Shown piece by piece: positions 33,187-45,299 of a DNA stretch of 64,000 bases. Source of the stretch: Allantophomopsis cytisporea (taxonomy: Eukaryota; Ascomycota; Leotiomycetes; Phacidiales; Phacidiaceae); contig CP103025.1 of the NCBI GenBank assembly GCA_024752435.1, positions 558,001 through 622,000 of the forward strand, given 5' to 3'. Position 1 is the first letter of the stretch, and each line of letters opens with the position of its first letter. A program made the translations under genes and the position numbers. Under the pieces are notes generated by a model. It saw only the letters and a program-made list of their open reading frames with translations, did not search any database and had not been told where the DNA came from.

Positions 33187-33614
33187 GACTTTCCGTTGTT
33201 GTTTGTTTGCGTGAAATCTCGCAGCGAGATTACGAAATTCGGCCTTGAGGCTGGCGATGTTGATAATATTTCTATGAGGCGGTCTTCGTCAACGCTTTTT
33301 AGCGCAAGGCTGTGAGAGCTCCAAACAAGGCCGAGACGGGGGTGTCTCGTGTTGTGTAACAGACTCCTCCGTACCTAGGTACTCAAAGTATAAATTAGAC
33401 AGATTTTTTGTAACCCTGCTGGTATTAAATACTCGATACTTATATTTGTGTTCTAAGAACTGGCAATCTTCTTCCCTCTATTTAAACAGATACTAAGTTG
33501 GATCATTACGACTTCTTAACACCCTTGTAACTATCACCGTCTTGATATTACTTTCAGACCTCAATTCACCTATAACAAACTCAAAGTACAGCTGCGTTAT
33601 CTTCAGTTCGAAAG
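33187..33614. other. Divergent promoter, rrp42 and the dehydrogenase gene
   Basis: 428 bp without a gene. A pyrimidine-rich stretch precedes the ATG at 33615. No named motif stands out. Confidence 0.4.
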
Positions 33615-34734
33615 ATGGGCATTCTGGGTCTAATTTATAGCAAATGGTTTCCGCCTTCCATTCCACGCCATACTTCCTTCAAGGGTCAGACCATCCTCAT
33701 TACAGGTGGAACGGGTGGCTTAGGACTCGAGACAGCAATTCAATTTGTTCGTCTCGGCGCCGCTAAAGTCATAATAACAGCTCGCAGCCTGTCTCGTGGA
33801 GAGGTTGCCAAGAACGCCATTGAAGCTCGCACTGGCATCAAGAATGTTGTGGAAATTCGAGAGCTAGATATGAACTCCTTTGAGAACGTGAAGCTCTTCG
33901 CTGAGAGTGTAAAAGCTGAGGTGAAGGACATTGACTATGTCTTGCTGAATGCTGGTACATATCGGATCCGCTTCGAAAAGAGTGTCGATGGCTGGGAACA
34001 GACTTTGCATGTTAACACACTGGCTACCACTTTACTCGCACTCTTACTTCTACCTTGGATGAAGGAGACTGGTGTCAGATTGAACAAGGTGCCGCATCTG
34101 GGTGTGGTATCTAGCTCTCTACATACCCGTGTAAATCTGGAGAAGTTACCGAAGATCGATGTAATGAGTTATTACAATGAGGAGAGGCACTTTTTGAAGG
34201 GCAATCAATATGGGCTTTCCAAGTTGTTGCTAATGTACGCAATCAATGAGGTTGTGAAACTTGCAGCTGGACCAGATGGAAGGTATATATAGGCCTATCC
34301 TATTACATGCTTGGAATAACCTGTACTGACTTGGAGTAGTCCTTCTGTCATCATCAACACTATGTGTCCAGGCGGGTGTAAATCCGATCTTGGACGACAG
34401 CATACTGAAGGTAGTACGATCAAGACGTACATTCTTGACCTCTTGATGACAGTCTTTGCCAAATCGACAGAGGCAGGAAGTCGAACATTTGTCCTAGCAG
34501 CTATGACCAAGCCAGAAGAGCAGGGGAAGTATATTCGTCATTATGGGAGTGAGAAGGACTACATAGAGTAAGTTCTACCGCCAGTTTATGAGAGATTTGT
34601 TATTAATCCAAAACAGAATGGCGAAGAAGAACATCACTGGTGAAGATGGCCAAAATATGCAAGTGGAGGTTTGGCAAGAAATTGTTACTGCCCTGGAAGC
34701 TACTGTACCAGAGGTCAAGCAAGTCATTTCTTAG
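33615..34734 (+). CDS. Short-chain dehydrogenase/reductase (SDR)
   Basis: Three exons, 33615-34282, 34340-34567 and 34617-34734, with GT-AG introns, give 337 residues. The Rossmann fold is clear: cofactor motif TGGTGGLG (about residues 32-39), LNAG in the middle strand, the active-site region VVSSSLHT and the catalytic YGLSK. The CPGGCKSDLG step that follows fits the cofactor-binding P-G region. ITARSLSRG after the second strand suggests preference for NADP(H), judged from the Arg. A short hydrophobic N-terminus (MGILGLIYSKWFP) may touch a membrane, as in WW-domain/retinol dehydrogenase-like relatives. No biosynthetic genes lie beside it, so the substrate is unknown. Confidence 0.9.
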
Positions 34735-34912
34735 TTAGATTATTATAGGATGTTTAACAGAAGCTCATATAGCACATATTTGATGAATAACAACGTCGTA
34801 ATTCTTGGTTTCATTCATAAAATAGGTCTTCTCATGCTGATCTATGATACATGGTGCAGAATAATGCACAAAGAGTGAGATTTGCGGTCATATGGGACAT
34901 CTCATACCAACA

Positions 34913-36095
34913 CTACAAGTTCGTAAGGTAATCCTCAACTTCCTGGGGTGTCAACTTGCGGAACCGTGGTCCTTGTGCTCCCTCAACACCTTCAGTGCCA
35001 AGTAAGTGGTTGGCTGGTTCTCCAACGATACCTATAATGGTCAGGTTTATGTATGCCTAAGAACATCGCTAGACTTACCGATTTCAACAGTCTCGCCGTT
35101 CATCTCACCCTCAATAGTCTCCTTCAAAGTCAGAAGAGCAATTTGAATGGCATCTTCTAACTCCAAATCCTCTGTGTATCTCTTCTCAAGGAAAGTCTGT
35201 ATATGATAAGTCAGCACTACGACGTCATAGCGATTCGGATAATTAAACATGCCTTTGCAGAAGTAGCACTCTTGCCAATAGCCGTTGCCTTCCATGGGAA
35301 ATAACTTCCACTTGGGTCGACCTGGTACAACATAGGTCCTCCCTTCAGAATACCACCTGTCTTTCCTGTCGCCTTCTTCTCCTCTGGTGGTGCATCTGCG
35401 CCGGTAGCTGGCTTGTCCGACTCTGGCTCAATGCCCTCGTCCCAACCAGCAATCAACAAACTCACACCGTATGGTCTTACACCACCAGATTGTGTCGCCT
35501 CTTGCATGACTCTTGCAACATCCTGCACTAATATTCTCGTTGGCGGGTATTCGTTATAGATGCGCTTGTATCCAGTATGCGAAACTTTTCGTGCCTTATC
35601 GACGAGCACGCGGTAATCTGGTCCCATTCCTGCGTACACCATACCGATATTCGGTGTTACGAGACTGACTTTGGACAGAGATGGTGGGTCGATGAGAGGG
35701 GAGGATGACTTCTTTTCCGTGGCGAGGACGATACCATTTGTAGCTGTTATAGTCGTTAGATTGCAATCCAATTCACATTTTATGTATGGTTAATTACCCT
35801 TGATACCCAAAGCTGTAACTCCTTGGTTCACTGCATTCAAGGCATATTCTGCGTTATATGATCAGTATATCTTTCGTATCGTACAGTGCCATACAACAAC
35901 GCAGCATATATATACAAGCGCCTTGTAGTTCGTAATAACATACCGATTTGGACCAGTTTACCACTATAAACTCATTAGCTATTGAACAGATGGGACATGC
36001 GAATATGTCAAAGCATGAAGCTCAACTCGAGCAGAGTGATAGCTAGCTTACCTGGGCGAGAAGGTAGTCAACGAGAAGGAGTAGCGGTCCGCCAT
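34913..36095 (-). CDS. pre8: 20S proteasome subunit alpha-2 (Pre8)
   Basis: Six exons: 36095-36052, 35963-35944 (20 nt), 35848-35798, 35743-35253, 35196-35079 and 35031-34913, giving 280 residues in one frame. It starts MADRYSFSLTTFSPSGK, the alpha-subunit N-terminal signature, then EYALNAVNQGVTALGIK. The body matches alpha-2: GMGPDYRVLVDKARKVSH, ATQSGGVRPYGVSLL and YQVDPSGSYFPWKATAIG. An insert of about 35 residues rich in Glu, Pro and Ala (about 155-190) and a C-terminal extension of about 40 residues make it longer than yeast Pre8 (250). The intron after exon 4 has a GC donor (AAG|GCATGT) with a normal CAG acceptor; every GT alternative I tried breaks the frame. It forms part of the outer ring of the proteasome. 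Confidence 0.94.
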
Positions 36096-36522
36096 GTTGA
36101 CAATCCGGCGCTGAAACTATTACTGAAGCTTGAGAATAGGTGTGAGTATCGGAAGGTAATGGTGATCGGCTTTGCGATTTGTATATTGGTGAGAATCGTG
36201 GTGTTTATTGCTGCTGGGAGCTTCAACAACGTAAGGCAGCTAGGTCGACGTACCTTACCTCACGCGCTTGATGGGCTTAGCGTGAAATGGCGACGGAGTC
36301 GCTTGGAGCTTGGTCGACCACCACAATTTCTCCAATTTTGAACACTCAGCTCAACTCGAGACCTTTGTTGCTACAGTGTTCTCAATTACAAATTCAGACA
36401 GGCACAGCCAGTCTGAAGACTTTGATTGCCATGTAAGCAAGCAATACGGATATTGACAACATTGCTGTCACTGTATATCACAAGGTTGTTTACTTCTCCT
36501 CGTCTCGTTATACCACGTCAAC
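36096..36522. other. Divergent promoter, pre8 and the RING-CH gene
   Basis: 427 bp. I looked for a proteasome-associated control element (GGTGGCAAA) and did not find an exact match. The plus frame 35982-36341 crosses it but overlaps pre8 exon 1 and is a shadow. Confidence 0.4.
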
Positions 36523-37588
36523 ATGGAAGCGCCACCTTATGCCTCAGGGTCCAGCTGGTCATGGCCGAAGACGGATAACTCACCCGATCAAAAGACACCC
36601 ACGAAATCTTTCGTATCTGAGGAAGAAGATCAAGGAAAAGTCAAAGAAGACGTTCACTTCGAGAAACCACAACCCACCGAGAATGCCCAACCGGAAGAGC
36701 CTGAGGTAAAAGCAGAGAGAAAGAAGCACTACCCACCTCGAACGTGCCGAATATGTTTGGAAGTGGTACATCCTTCCTATGAAACTGGCCCTGGTGGCGT
36801 TGCTGGTATGCTGAGCCCAGCTCCAAGAGTCGAATATATTTCTGAAGATCCGGAGTCTGGTCGCCTCATACGGCCCTGCAAATGCAAAGGCTCACAGCGA
36901 TATGTTCATGAGGGATGTCTGCAAGCTTGGCGATTAGCCAATCCTACACATGGGCGACAGAAAAACTATTACGAGTGCCCTACTTGCAAGTTTGAATACC
37001 GACTTGAGCGGATGCAATGGAGTAGATGGATTAGCAGCACCTTCACACAGCTTCTGCTTACACTACTCATTCTCTTCGTTACGATATTCATCCTCGGTTT
37101 TGTTGCTGATCCGATTTTAAATTTCTACTTTGGTCTTGAAGAGTCCGGAGCAGAATTTTATGACGAGGATCTCACATGGGCTGAGTTTTGGGCTGAACAT
37201 ATCCTCAAAGGCTTTACTTCTTTAGGATTATTAGGGGCTCTTCGAGCTTTTCTCTTGTCTCCATGGCAATGGTTCCAATTCCGTCCCGGTGGTGTTCTTC
37301 CTGGTGGCAGAGGTCGTGGAGCCAATGGTCGTGATCGTATGCTTCAATTAAGCTGGTCATTGGTGGTACTCGTGGTATTAACATTTCTATTAGTAAGTAT
37401 TGCAAACCATTTCTTTCTGGGCATAAGTCTGACTCGATATACAGCCCGTATGGAAAGGCGTTCGAGCTTGGAGTCGCAAGACTCTTGAAATGGCCAGTGA
37501 TCAAGTGGTCGATGTTCAAAGCGATGAAGATGACGATGAAGAAGAAGAAGCACCAGCGAACGCTGAAACCGGTGTTGATCCTTCTTGA
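36523..37588 (+). CDS. Membrane RING-CH (MARCH-type) ubiquitin ligase
   Basis: Exons 36523-37392 and 37445-37588, phase 0, GT-AG intron, 337 residues. Residues 82-160 hold a C4HC3 RING-CH domain: CRICLEV, then PCKCKGSQRYVHEGCLQAWR, then YECPTCKFEY. A hydrophilic leader rich in Glu and Lys precedes it. Three hydrophobic stretches follow: LLLTLLILFVTIFILGF, GLLGALRAFLLSPW (weaker) and LVVLVVLTFLL, which crosses the intron. The tail is acidic (SDEDDDEEEE). It is probably an E3 ligase in the ER or Golgi that ubiquitinates membrane proteins. It is much shorter than Doa10/Ssm4, so it belongs to the small MARCH-like group. The downstream intergenic region starts at 37589. Confidence 0.88.
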
Positions 37589-40131
37589 AATTTGAATGAA
37601 CCTAAGGATATTATGAGGCGTATTGGAGGTCTTGTCCTATAGATCTATACCATTCTGCCCATACTGTCTACATTTACTACATTCGTGATCTTCGCACACT
37701 CTTAAGTTGCCACGAGCATTCTACTCTTCCATGGCGTGTCAACTAGTCTGTGTGCGCATATTGATCGCTTTGCTGGAGCCTAGAAATCCTGAGCGTCTTG
37801 TTCTTTTTTCGTCCCGGCGGCCGCAAGCACGTCAACTCAATGCCACTATGCTCGTGATCTCTTCGGAGATCGCTTGCGCTAGATCTTCTGTCGGCACTGG
37901 TCGACTATGTAAAAAGTTCTGGAGGCTGGTGTTTGATATATACGTAATCGTGCTAGGGTAGTTAATAAATAGAGTATAGGCATGGTCCGTTACTCCCTGG
38001 TATCTACTCAAGTTATAAAGCGTCCGTGTCTAGGTGTCCGTCACTTCAAAAGATGATATAAGGCACAGCTGAGAAATATTATTCGATTTCCACATGAAAC
38101 CAACTCCCAGAGTGGCCCCTTATCCATTGTAGCTGCACTGAAAAAACGTTCCTACTTATTCCCGAGCACAATGTTGCAGTAAGTAGGGTTTATGGTAACG
38201 GAATGTCTGATATCAGTAGGATAAAGGTCTGTATTATGCAAATGGGCGTCAGGCATACAAATATGTACCAATCAATCACTTGATCATGCCTGCAACACTC
38301 AGCGAGGCATACAATATTTCTGGACTGTGTATCCTGGGAGATTTAACAAGAAACCTAGAGAGGTACCACCATATCGTTCTCACTGACTGGGTAAATTGTG
38401 ATTTTGTACAATATTACCTACCTTGTTGGCTAGGCATTATCACTGTTGTGCAGATGAACATAACAACGTGGCTGGGGTATGTGACCGAGTAATGTGCGCT
38501 TTACTACGCCACATCAGAACTCCCAGAGTTCAGTAGAAGAGTACGAATCCTTCCTTGTAGTCACATCAGTTCTAGAAAACTTGGAAGTGACCACAGTCAT
38601 ATGAAATTCGATGTTCCCACTGGCTCGTAATACCGTGTACAGTTACTCGCACTTAACTCTTGATACCAGTTCACGTGTTCAAGCACTACAAACCCTAGAT
38701 ACGCACGCTCTCTAGTCATAGCTCTCCGACTGACCACTGTAGTAGTCTATCTCTCCATGAGCTAAAGTACCAAATATATCCAAGCACAAAAGCATTATGG
38801 TCTCCACACATCACCATTCATCATTCCCAAGACAACACCCTCGATACAAAATTCACACTTCAAGTTCTACAAATTGAAAGACATTCAAGCATTCAAGTAT
38901 TCAAGTACATGTTCGCCAAACTTCTTCGGCTTCATGTCTTACTAATACTAAGATTTTTCCAGCCAAGATGTGTTTTCCGTAGCCTAGAAAACACTCCAAT
39001 CCCAAGTCCAAATCCAACTCGTATTCGGAGTCAGGAATCATGCTTCGAGATATGAGTCACAAAAGCAGCACAAGCAGATTCGGTGAACAAAAAGCCAAGC
39101 ACAGCTCGCACAGTTCTAAAGGTCATGGTAGAAAGGGACCCTATGATAGCCACAAACACCACTCCCACTGAAGCGGTGAGAGAGCCCCATCCGAACACGG
39201 AGTTATCGAATATCATATCCTTTTCCTGCTCTCGGTGTTTTTGAAGGATCATCCGATTCTGAGATCGGTAATATCACCAGCCTCGGATCAAGTGCGATGT
39301 ATCATATTACTGAGGTATTATGCTTAGGTTCAGCAGTAATACGAGGATGGTCTCAGTTTCTCTGATATCTCGATAGCATTGATATTACATTGAGTTTGTT
39401 TCTTAATTTTCATTTCTGAAATAGTTGACATTGAGTTCTGCGTTGCCTGGATTTCAATGGACATGCTTTCCTTGATTTGAGCTCAGACTGTACGAGATCC
39501 TAAGTCCATAGTAATAGCATAGATTATTCCACATGATCAATGTCTCTTCAGAATATTTACCTGAGTGCATATTTATATCTTGCAACTCAAAGATGTGAAT
39601 GAAGCTCTGATTCTGCAACGTTGTGTTTGGGCTCTCTCTACATAATGCTCAAGCTCACTTGGACAGACTGGCATTGTGCGCTTTTACAGCAAACCAATGA
39701 TTAAAAAATACTTCAAGGATAGTATTACTAACTCATGCATATTTTGAAACAATGGGTAATCAGCAAGTGATTTCTTTACTATTTGATCCGGCCTCTCATC
39801 CTCAGAACCACCATTTCAACACCAACAGCATTCCCGTTCCGCATCTCAAAGATAAACCAACTACAAAACCTCACAAACTTCAAACTCTTCGAGCCAAATC
39901 CATCGAAATCCTCAAAATCATCAATTGTATCCAAAATATCGCCAAAACAAGTTGTTGCGCCATCCCTACCTTCGCGGCCCCCAACGTCTCAATCTACCAG
40001 GTCCCCAGGCGACAGCGGCCGCCTCCGCCTCGACGCGACCTCAAATCTTATCGCGTCCCCCACAATCCACACCAGCATCCCCAAAGAGCACCATCACCAT
40101 CACCACCGGGTCCACAGCAACGACAGCCGCC
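37589..40131. other. Long intergenic region with one small candidate ORF
   Basis: About 2.5 kb without a supported gene apart from a weak small frame at 39031-39246 (separate entry). Plus frames 39752-40175 overlap the MOZART1 leader and are Thr/Pro/His-rich shadows. No repeats of note. Confidence 0.45.
39031..39252 (-). CDS. Small hydrophobic ORF, doubtful
   Basis: A 73-residue frame with one or two possible membrane segments (SLTASVGVVFVAIIGSL and VRAVLGFLFTESACAAF). An alternative start at its second Met gives 61 residues. There is no family match and no partner exon. Reported only because its hydrophobic pattern is protein-like; it could be chance. Confidence 0.2.
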   Translation of the reverse strand: MILQKHREQEKDMIFDNSVFGWGSLTASVGVVFVAIIGSLSTMTFRTVRAVLGFLFTESACAAFVTHISKHDS

Positions 40132-40422
40132 ATGCCGCCGGTCGACAAGCACGCCGCAGCGCGCGAGGTGATTGATATTCTGCAGGAGATTTCCACGCTT
40201 CTTGTAGGTGGCCTTGTTTGACGGGGTGTTTGGTGGGGTTAGGTTGGCTGATGTGGGATTTGATGCTGATGAATTGGGCAGAATACACAACTGGATCGAC
40301 AGACATTGAGTCTTTGCGTGTCGATGATCGAGAATGGCGTTAATCCTGAGGCTCTAGCGACTGTTATTAAGGAGTTGAGGAAGGAGGGGGAGGAGGGGGA
40401 GGAGGAGGGTAGTGTTGAGTGA
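40132..40422 (+). CDS. mzt1: Mitotic-spindle organizing protein 1 (MOZART1)
   Basis: Two exons, 40132-40203 and 40282-40422, phase 0, GTAGGT donor and GGGCAG acceptor, give only 70 residues, the normal size for the family. The sequence KHAAAREVIDILQEISTLL then NTQLDRQTLSLCVSMIENG and NPEALATVIKEL is a full match to the MZT1 three-helix pattern. The tail is acidic (GEEGEEEGSVE). MZT1 binds the N-termini of gamma-tubulin complex proteins and is needed to recruit gamma-TuRC to the spindle pole body. The upstream frame is open in the same phase back to about 39925, but its Pro/Ser/Thr-rich translation looks like 5' leader, so the ATG at 40132 is preferred. Confidence 0.93.
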
Positions 40423-40748
40423 AGTGTTATGGGTGGATTCTGGGAAAATTGCAGAGAATGGAACTGAAATGGTTCTTCGATTTGTTTGTTGGGAGATTAA
40501 GGAGTTACGGATACCCTTGGGAAGGCAACATGAATACGGCGCATAAATCAGTACAGCTTCAGCATTCACGCGTCAGTTACGCACAAGGTTGGAAGGAAGA
40601 AAAGAGTGCGATGATCGATAAAGCACCTTCATTTCCGACCCAAAAGACGCTATCAAAATCAATTGTATGCAAGTATCGCTCGCTCCCATCCAAAACGCCC
40701 ATTCATCATGCCGAGTTGAAGCAACGCTCTAAAAGTTCAATACACAAA

Positions 40749-43003
40749 TCACCTATGCCCAAATAACTCCATCTGGTCGTCGCCATCCTCATCTCCCTCG
40801 TCCTCGTCCTCATCCATAGCCGAGCCCGAATCGTCATCATAGTCGTCCTCTTCTTCATCATCCTCTTCCTCAGGCGCGGTATCTACATCTACATTGGATC
40901 CATCTCTGCCCCAGAAATCAAGGTCATCATCTTCCCCGGAGTCGTCTTCTGTAGTCCCGACCACAGCAAGGAGTTCTTCAGTGCCGTAGTTGCGGATAGG
41001 AGAGACCGACCGCCCTAGTCGTTGGGGGAGGGGATAGGGAGAGAACCTTGAGGGTGCTACATGTGACGCAGATGATATAGGCCGATTGCCTTGTTGTGAA
41101 GAAGCTCGGCGATGGCGATTTGAGACGTTAATGTTTCGGGCCTGGGTTGCAGAAAGCGTCTGCTCTGGTGTCGGTGCATCAACAGTGTCCGTAGAAACAT
41201 CTGTAATTGCCGTCTCTGTGGGTTCTGGATCACTCAAGATCGATAATTGTGCGGTGTTGTAGGAGTCACAGACCGCGCATTTGAGACCTAACCAATGATA
41301 TTTGACCGCACTTTTTGCTTGACAATCATTGCAAGATACCATGGCTTTAGTATCGCGAAATTGAGGAGGCATTGGCTGGCTATCGATGGCGCGATCCAAA
41401 TTCCGGAATTGTGTCTCCATATTGACGATACTTTTGCTGCAAATAGGACATTTGTATGATGATTTCATGTGGTCATAGTAGCACTTGTGATGAATGCTGT
41501 GACCACAATTCATGAACACAACCGTTTGGGGAGAGGTGAACATATATTCGCCACATATTGGACAGTCGCAGTCTGTTGACCGCTCTATGCATTTGTGAGA
41601 ATGCTCGATTGCAATGGACATACATACTCCGCAGGTCTAGATGTGATTAGAGAAACGCCTTGATTGGATCTGGAAATGAGACAAACCTTGCAGTGGTAAA
41701 AATCCTTTCCCAGCCCACGACCAATCCGACATATCCCACAATCATTGCAATGATATATGTTCTTATTTGTGTCATCATCCCACAACTTACATACGGAGCA
41801 GTAGTACCATGCAGATCTGACGTTGCAGTCAATACAAACCTCTGCAGCACGCTGTGCGCATCCACATAACATACAGAGCATGTTCTTGGTCTCCTTACGA
41901 ATCAGAGCATGATCTTCAACTTCATCGTGACAGAAGCGGCAAGTATACCATTTCTGGCATTGAGAGCACTGGAGCTTTACGTTCCTCTTATAATGTTGAC
42001 AGCCAAGTGCAGGCACTGGTTCGCTAAGTTCCTCGCCGTCTTCAATATCGTCGCCCGATGGCTCGCGAGGGGCAAATGGGGCATAAGTGGCTCGCAAATC
42101 ATCAGGTGACAAATGAAACCTGTCGACGGCACCCGTTGAGTGCGTGGAATTGGGCGTACCCGATACCGGCCAGAACTTGAGAGAGCTCAGAGAACCAGGT
42201 GAGGGTGGCATGTCTTGACTGATGGTTTTATTCGAAGACTGCGGGATCTGGATTGCTTTCTCGTATTGTTGTGCTTGAGATGTCACCCGATGTCCTTCCG
42301 TCAAGAGTTTCTGCATGAGTCTGGCCTTTTCCTCTGCGTGCAAGTCCGATTCCTGAATCAAGAGGATTCGCCTTCTCAAAACACCCATACCATCGTCTTC
42401 GGGTAAGGACGTATTTCTTTGCCGCGAACCTGGATTGATGCTTGTTGAGCGAGACCCATCTTGTGTTGACCTTCTTGAGTTCCCTTCGGCTGTGCTTTGT
42501 GTTTGGCTGTGGATATCGTAGGGATGACTACTCATGGACATGTGCCTGGGTGACTCATTTGGAAAGCGATCCAGAATACTGAACTCGGGATTGTCTGACA
42601 TTTCATCGTCGACATGCCGTGAATTCGATCGCAAGGAGGACAATCGTAGAGGTACTGAATGTGTGCGCTCTATCGTCCCAGGAGCGCTGGCTGATCGAAT
42701 TTCATGTATGGGGGCCAGCTCTTGTTCAAGACCACCATGTTCATCAATCGGTGAGGAAACCATGGGCGCACCCGATAAGGTGTTTTCGGCGTCAAATACT
42801 GCATTGTATCTGTCGTCCGGCCCTGGGTTGCTGGTATCCCCTACACCATCGTCGTCATCGTGCGGGGAATGGGGTGCATGGTCTGGTATGACGTGTTGGT
42901 TCGTAAGAGAGTCGATGTGCTCAGGGTTGATGTTTGGGCGAGAGAAGCGGCGTACTTGTCGTCGGATGGGATTAATAAAGAGGTCGGAGACGAGGGAGCT
43001 CAT
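40749..43003 (-). CDS. CHY zinc finger and RING ubiquitin ligase (RCHY1/Pirh2-like)
   Basis: Exons 43003-41687 and 41636-40749, GT-AG intron in phase 0, give 734 residues. Residues 1-320 are disordered and Ser-rich. Then come, in order, the CHY finger (GCQHYKRNVKLQCSQC, YTCRFCHDEVEDH, then CMLCGCAQRA-EVCIDC), the CTCHY finger (YYCSVCKLWDDD, YHCNDCGICRIG, then the intron and TCGVC), and a RING finger (CPICGEYMF, NCGHSIHHKCY, YKCPICSK). A zinc-ribbon-like step (CNDCQAKSAVKYHWLGLKC) follows. The end is a long Asp/Glu tract. This order is diagnostic of the RCHY1 family, which ubiquitinates nuclear and cytosolic targets. Fungal members are longer than the human one (261 residues) because of both disordered ends. 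Confidence 0.92.
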
Positions 43004-43159
43004 TTGGTTGACATAAGGTAAATTCGAGGTGTATGAGAAAGGAAATTATCGATATGAGGGAGGTCGTAGACTCTCAGGGCAATCAGCCACACGGTTGTGT
43101 CGTTCAGCTTTCTGTGCTGGCGAGCGATGACGAGAGGCCACCCAAATTATCTCATACCA

Positions 43160-43420
43160 CTACATCAGGCGTTCCACAAAAAGAAAGAGAGCTTGCATCA
43201 CCGATTGCGATGCAACTTTAGCATATAGAGGGAATATAAACATTATTAAAAGAGCCGTCCAATTCCAATTAAGCTTATAAAGAGGTTCCCGATTCTCACG
43301 CTCAATTTGTGGAATGTCTCCTATATCATCCAACGTATATGTATTCTCTGTCTGCACTCCTTGCATTTGGCCAATATCCAGGCATCTGGTTGACTGCCAT
43401 TCACGTGCTCTCATAGCCAA
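43160..43420 (-). CDS. Small ORF with C-terminal hydrophobic segment, doubtful
   Basis: The first ATG is at 43414 and gives 84 residues: a polar N-terminal half (YTLDDIGDIPQIERENREPL) then WTALLIMFIFPLYAKVASQ, which could span a membrane. The composition is protein-like but there is no family match or exon partner. It could be a fragment of a larger lost gene. Confidence 0.22.
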   Translation of the reverse strand: MAMRAREWQSTRCLDIGQMQGVQTENTYTLDDIGDIPQIERENREPLYKLNWNWTALLIMFIFPLYAKVASQSVMQALFLFVERLM

Positions 43421-44583
43421 GTCAAGGACCCCGACTCGATTGACTGGGTGATTTCATCTGCGTAGCGACTGGCGAAGGGACAAAATGTCCGCTCGGGAGA
43501 GGGCCGAAGGCCTCGACTCCGTTAAATATGTATGCACGCAATCTGTACTGTATGGGGTACATATGTACGTAGTACAGCCTTCTTTTCTACTCTGATGCTT
43601 CGTACCCTTGGCATTCCATACTACTAGCAGATATTTTGAATGGTTATCTACTAACATTCAATATTAATATCGTTGAATGAATCTAGAATCGAAAGTACCG
43701 CTTCTTCAATTAGCTCTTTATCTAAGCTTTCGTTTCCCAAGTGTACATGCTGCTATTTATATTAAAGACTTATAAATAATCTACGCGGTACTCCCACAGT
43801 ACAAAATATGTCACTAGAGATAAGCTTTCAAAAGTATTCTATATTAATACGCTACAGCATCAGAATAAGGAAGCTTTCCAGACACCAACGAACACTGCTG
43901 AGAATCGCGAGGACTGACTGGACTGTATTCAGGCCGAGGTTTCAGATATCAATTTACAAGTAGTAGGATCCCTTTTGTGAAACAGACGCAGATACAGATC
44001 ACTCAAAGGCGAGACTCCTTGGGCACGTCCATCTGCTTTATGATCTATGACATGAGCCAACAGATGATGACAGCCTATAATAGAAATCAATCTCCTGCAC
44101 ATCTATTGGCAATTGTTACAGCTGGAAGACTATGGGCCATATGAGCTTGGTTCTCATTTACCCAATCGAGCCAACAAACAGCATCTATCGACGAACCCTT
44201 CAGATCCAGTTGAAAGAAAGTAAGGCAAGGTCTCACGTCCCGACACCACGCATTCAATCGTTCAGCAGGAGGATGCACAGGGGACTGGGATTGTCGATGA
44301 CAAGACCTTGCGCTACCAACCAATTTTCCTCTCATCATCTGAATCATAAAGAGGCATATCAATACAATACTCTACCGGATTATTGGTGGATCTATGTTGT
44401 TTATGTTTTTATGAAGTTTGTGAAGTATTTAGTACACGACATTGCTTCGGGGCTGTTGTTGGTCTGGGTTGTTTGCAAAGTGCACCTGGAGGCGATAGAT
44501 ATCTATGACGATAATCCATTCGTATGACTATAATGCAAGAACGAGAGGCATCCTACATATATTTGACCAGCCGTGATTCATGT

Positions 44584-44805
44584 CTAGCTGCAGCCGCAGG
44601 AGTGAATTCTCAAGCTCCTCGTCTTGTGAATTCTCAAGGCCAGTATCAGCATGTTCTCCAGGAACAGCCATGCGACGATCATGATGGCATAGGCAGAATA
44701 AATAAAAAAAGTCAATGATGCGTCATCAATCACAGCACCAGCAAGGACAAAAGCTGCCACTGTGGTGTCGTCGAATACCGTATACAGATCAGGCTCGAAC
44801 ACCAT
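44584..44805 (-). CDS. Small two-pass membrane ORF, doubtful
   Basis: 73 residues starting MVFEPDLYTVFDDTT with two hydrophobic segments (VAAFVLAGAVI and FFIYSAYAIMIVAWLFLENML) and a basic C-terminus, the topology of a hairpin membrane peptide. No homologue recognised; could be real or chance. Confidence 0.25.
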   Translation of the reverse strand: MVFEPDLYTVFDDTTVAAFVLAGAVIDDASLTFFIYSAYAIMIVAWLFLENMLILALRIHKTRSLRIHSCGCS

Positions 44806-45299
44806 TCCCAGTTCGGCTAGCCTGCCGCCCTCGTGGAGGGGCTTGAGTCGCCCCAGGCCAGCCTTGTCAACTTGCCTTGCACCTTACCGTGCCTACTTCT
44901 CATTCGACTGCACACCTCAACTGGGCCACTGCGACTCTGCAACTGCAACTGCAACGGCAACACCGCACAAGCTCACCCACGTTTCCCTCTTTTCTTCAGT
45001 CCTGCCTCTGTTTTCACCACCTTTCTTCTCGTCATAGTAGATCACCGACGATAAGTGTTCAAGATCCACGCAGTACATTCTGCTTGTGGCCTTTCCTTCT
45101 TCTGTCTTTCTTATTATTGCCATAGATCGCTCAGATCTACTACCCTGGCTACAGAGTCGCACCCAAGGATTTCAACCTTGAAATATCACTTTGCGCATTT
45201 CAAGCACAACCTCATCCTTGATCACTAACACCACAGTACATACCGGATGGTAAACTATGTCTACATAGTGTATTGTTATTGTTTTTTGGAGTAGAGAGG

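Larger units (their letters stand above)
43004..45299. other. Intergenic region with two weak small ORFs
   Basis: About 2.3 kb. Contains the divergent promoters of the RING-CHY and DUF2293 genes and two small candidate frames listed separately. AT-rich around 43650-43880. Confidence 0.45.

Noticed and set aside
35982..36341. 119-codon plus-strand frame with a hydrophobic segment
   Set aside because: Overlaps proteasome exons 1 and 2 and the promoter; no independent support.
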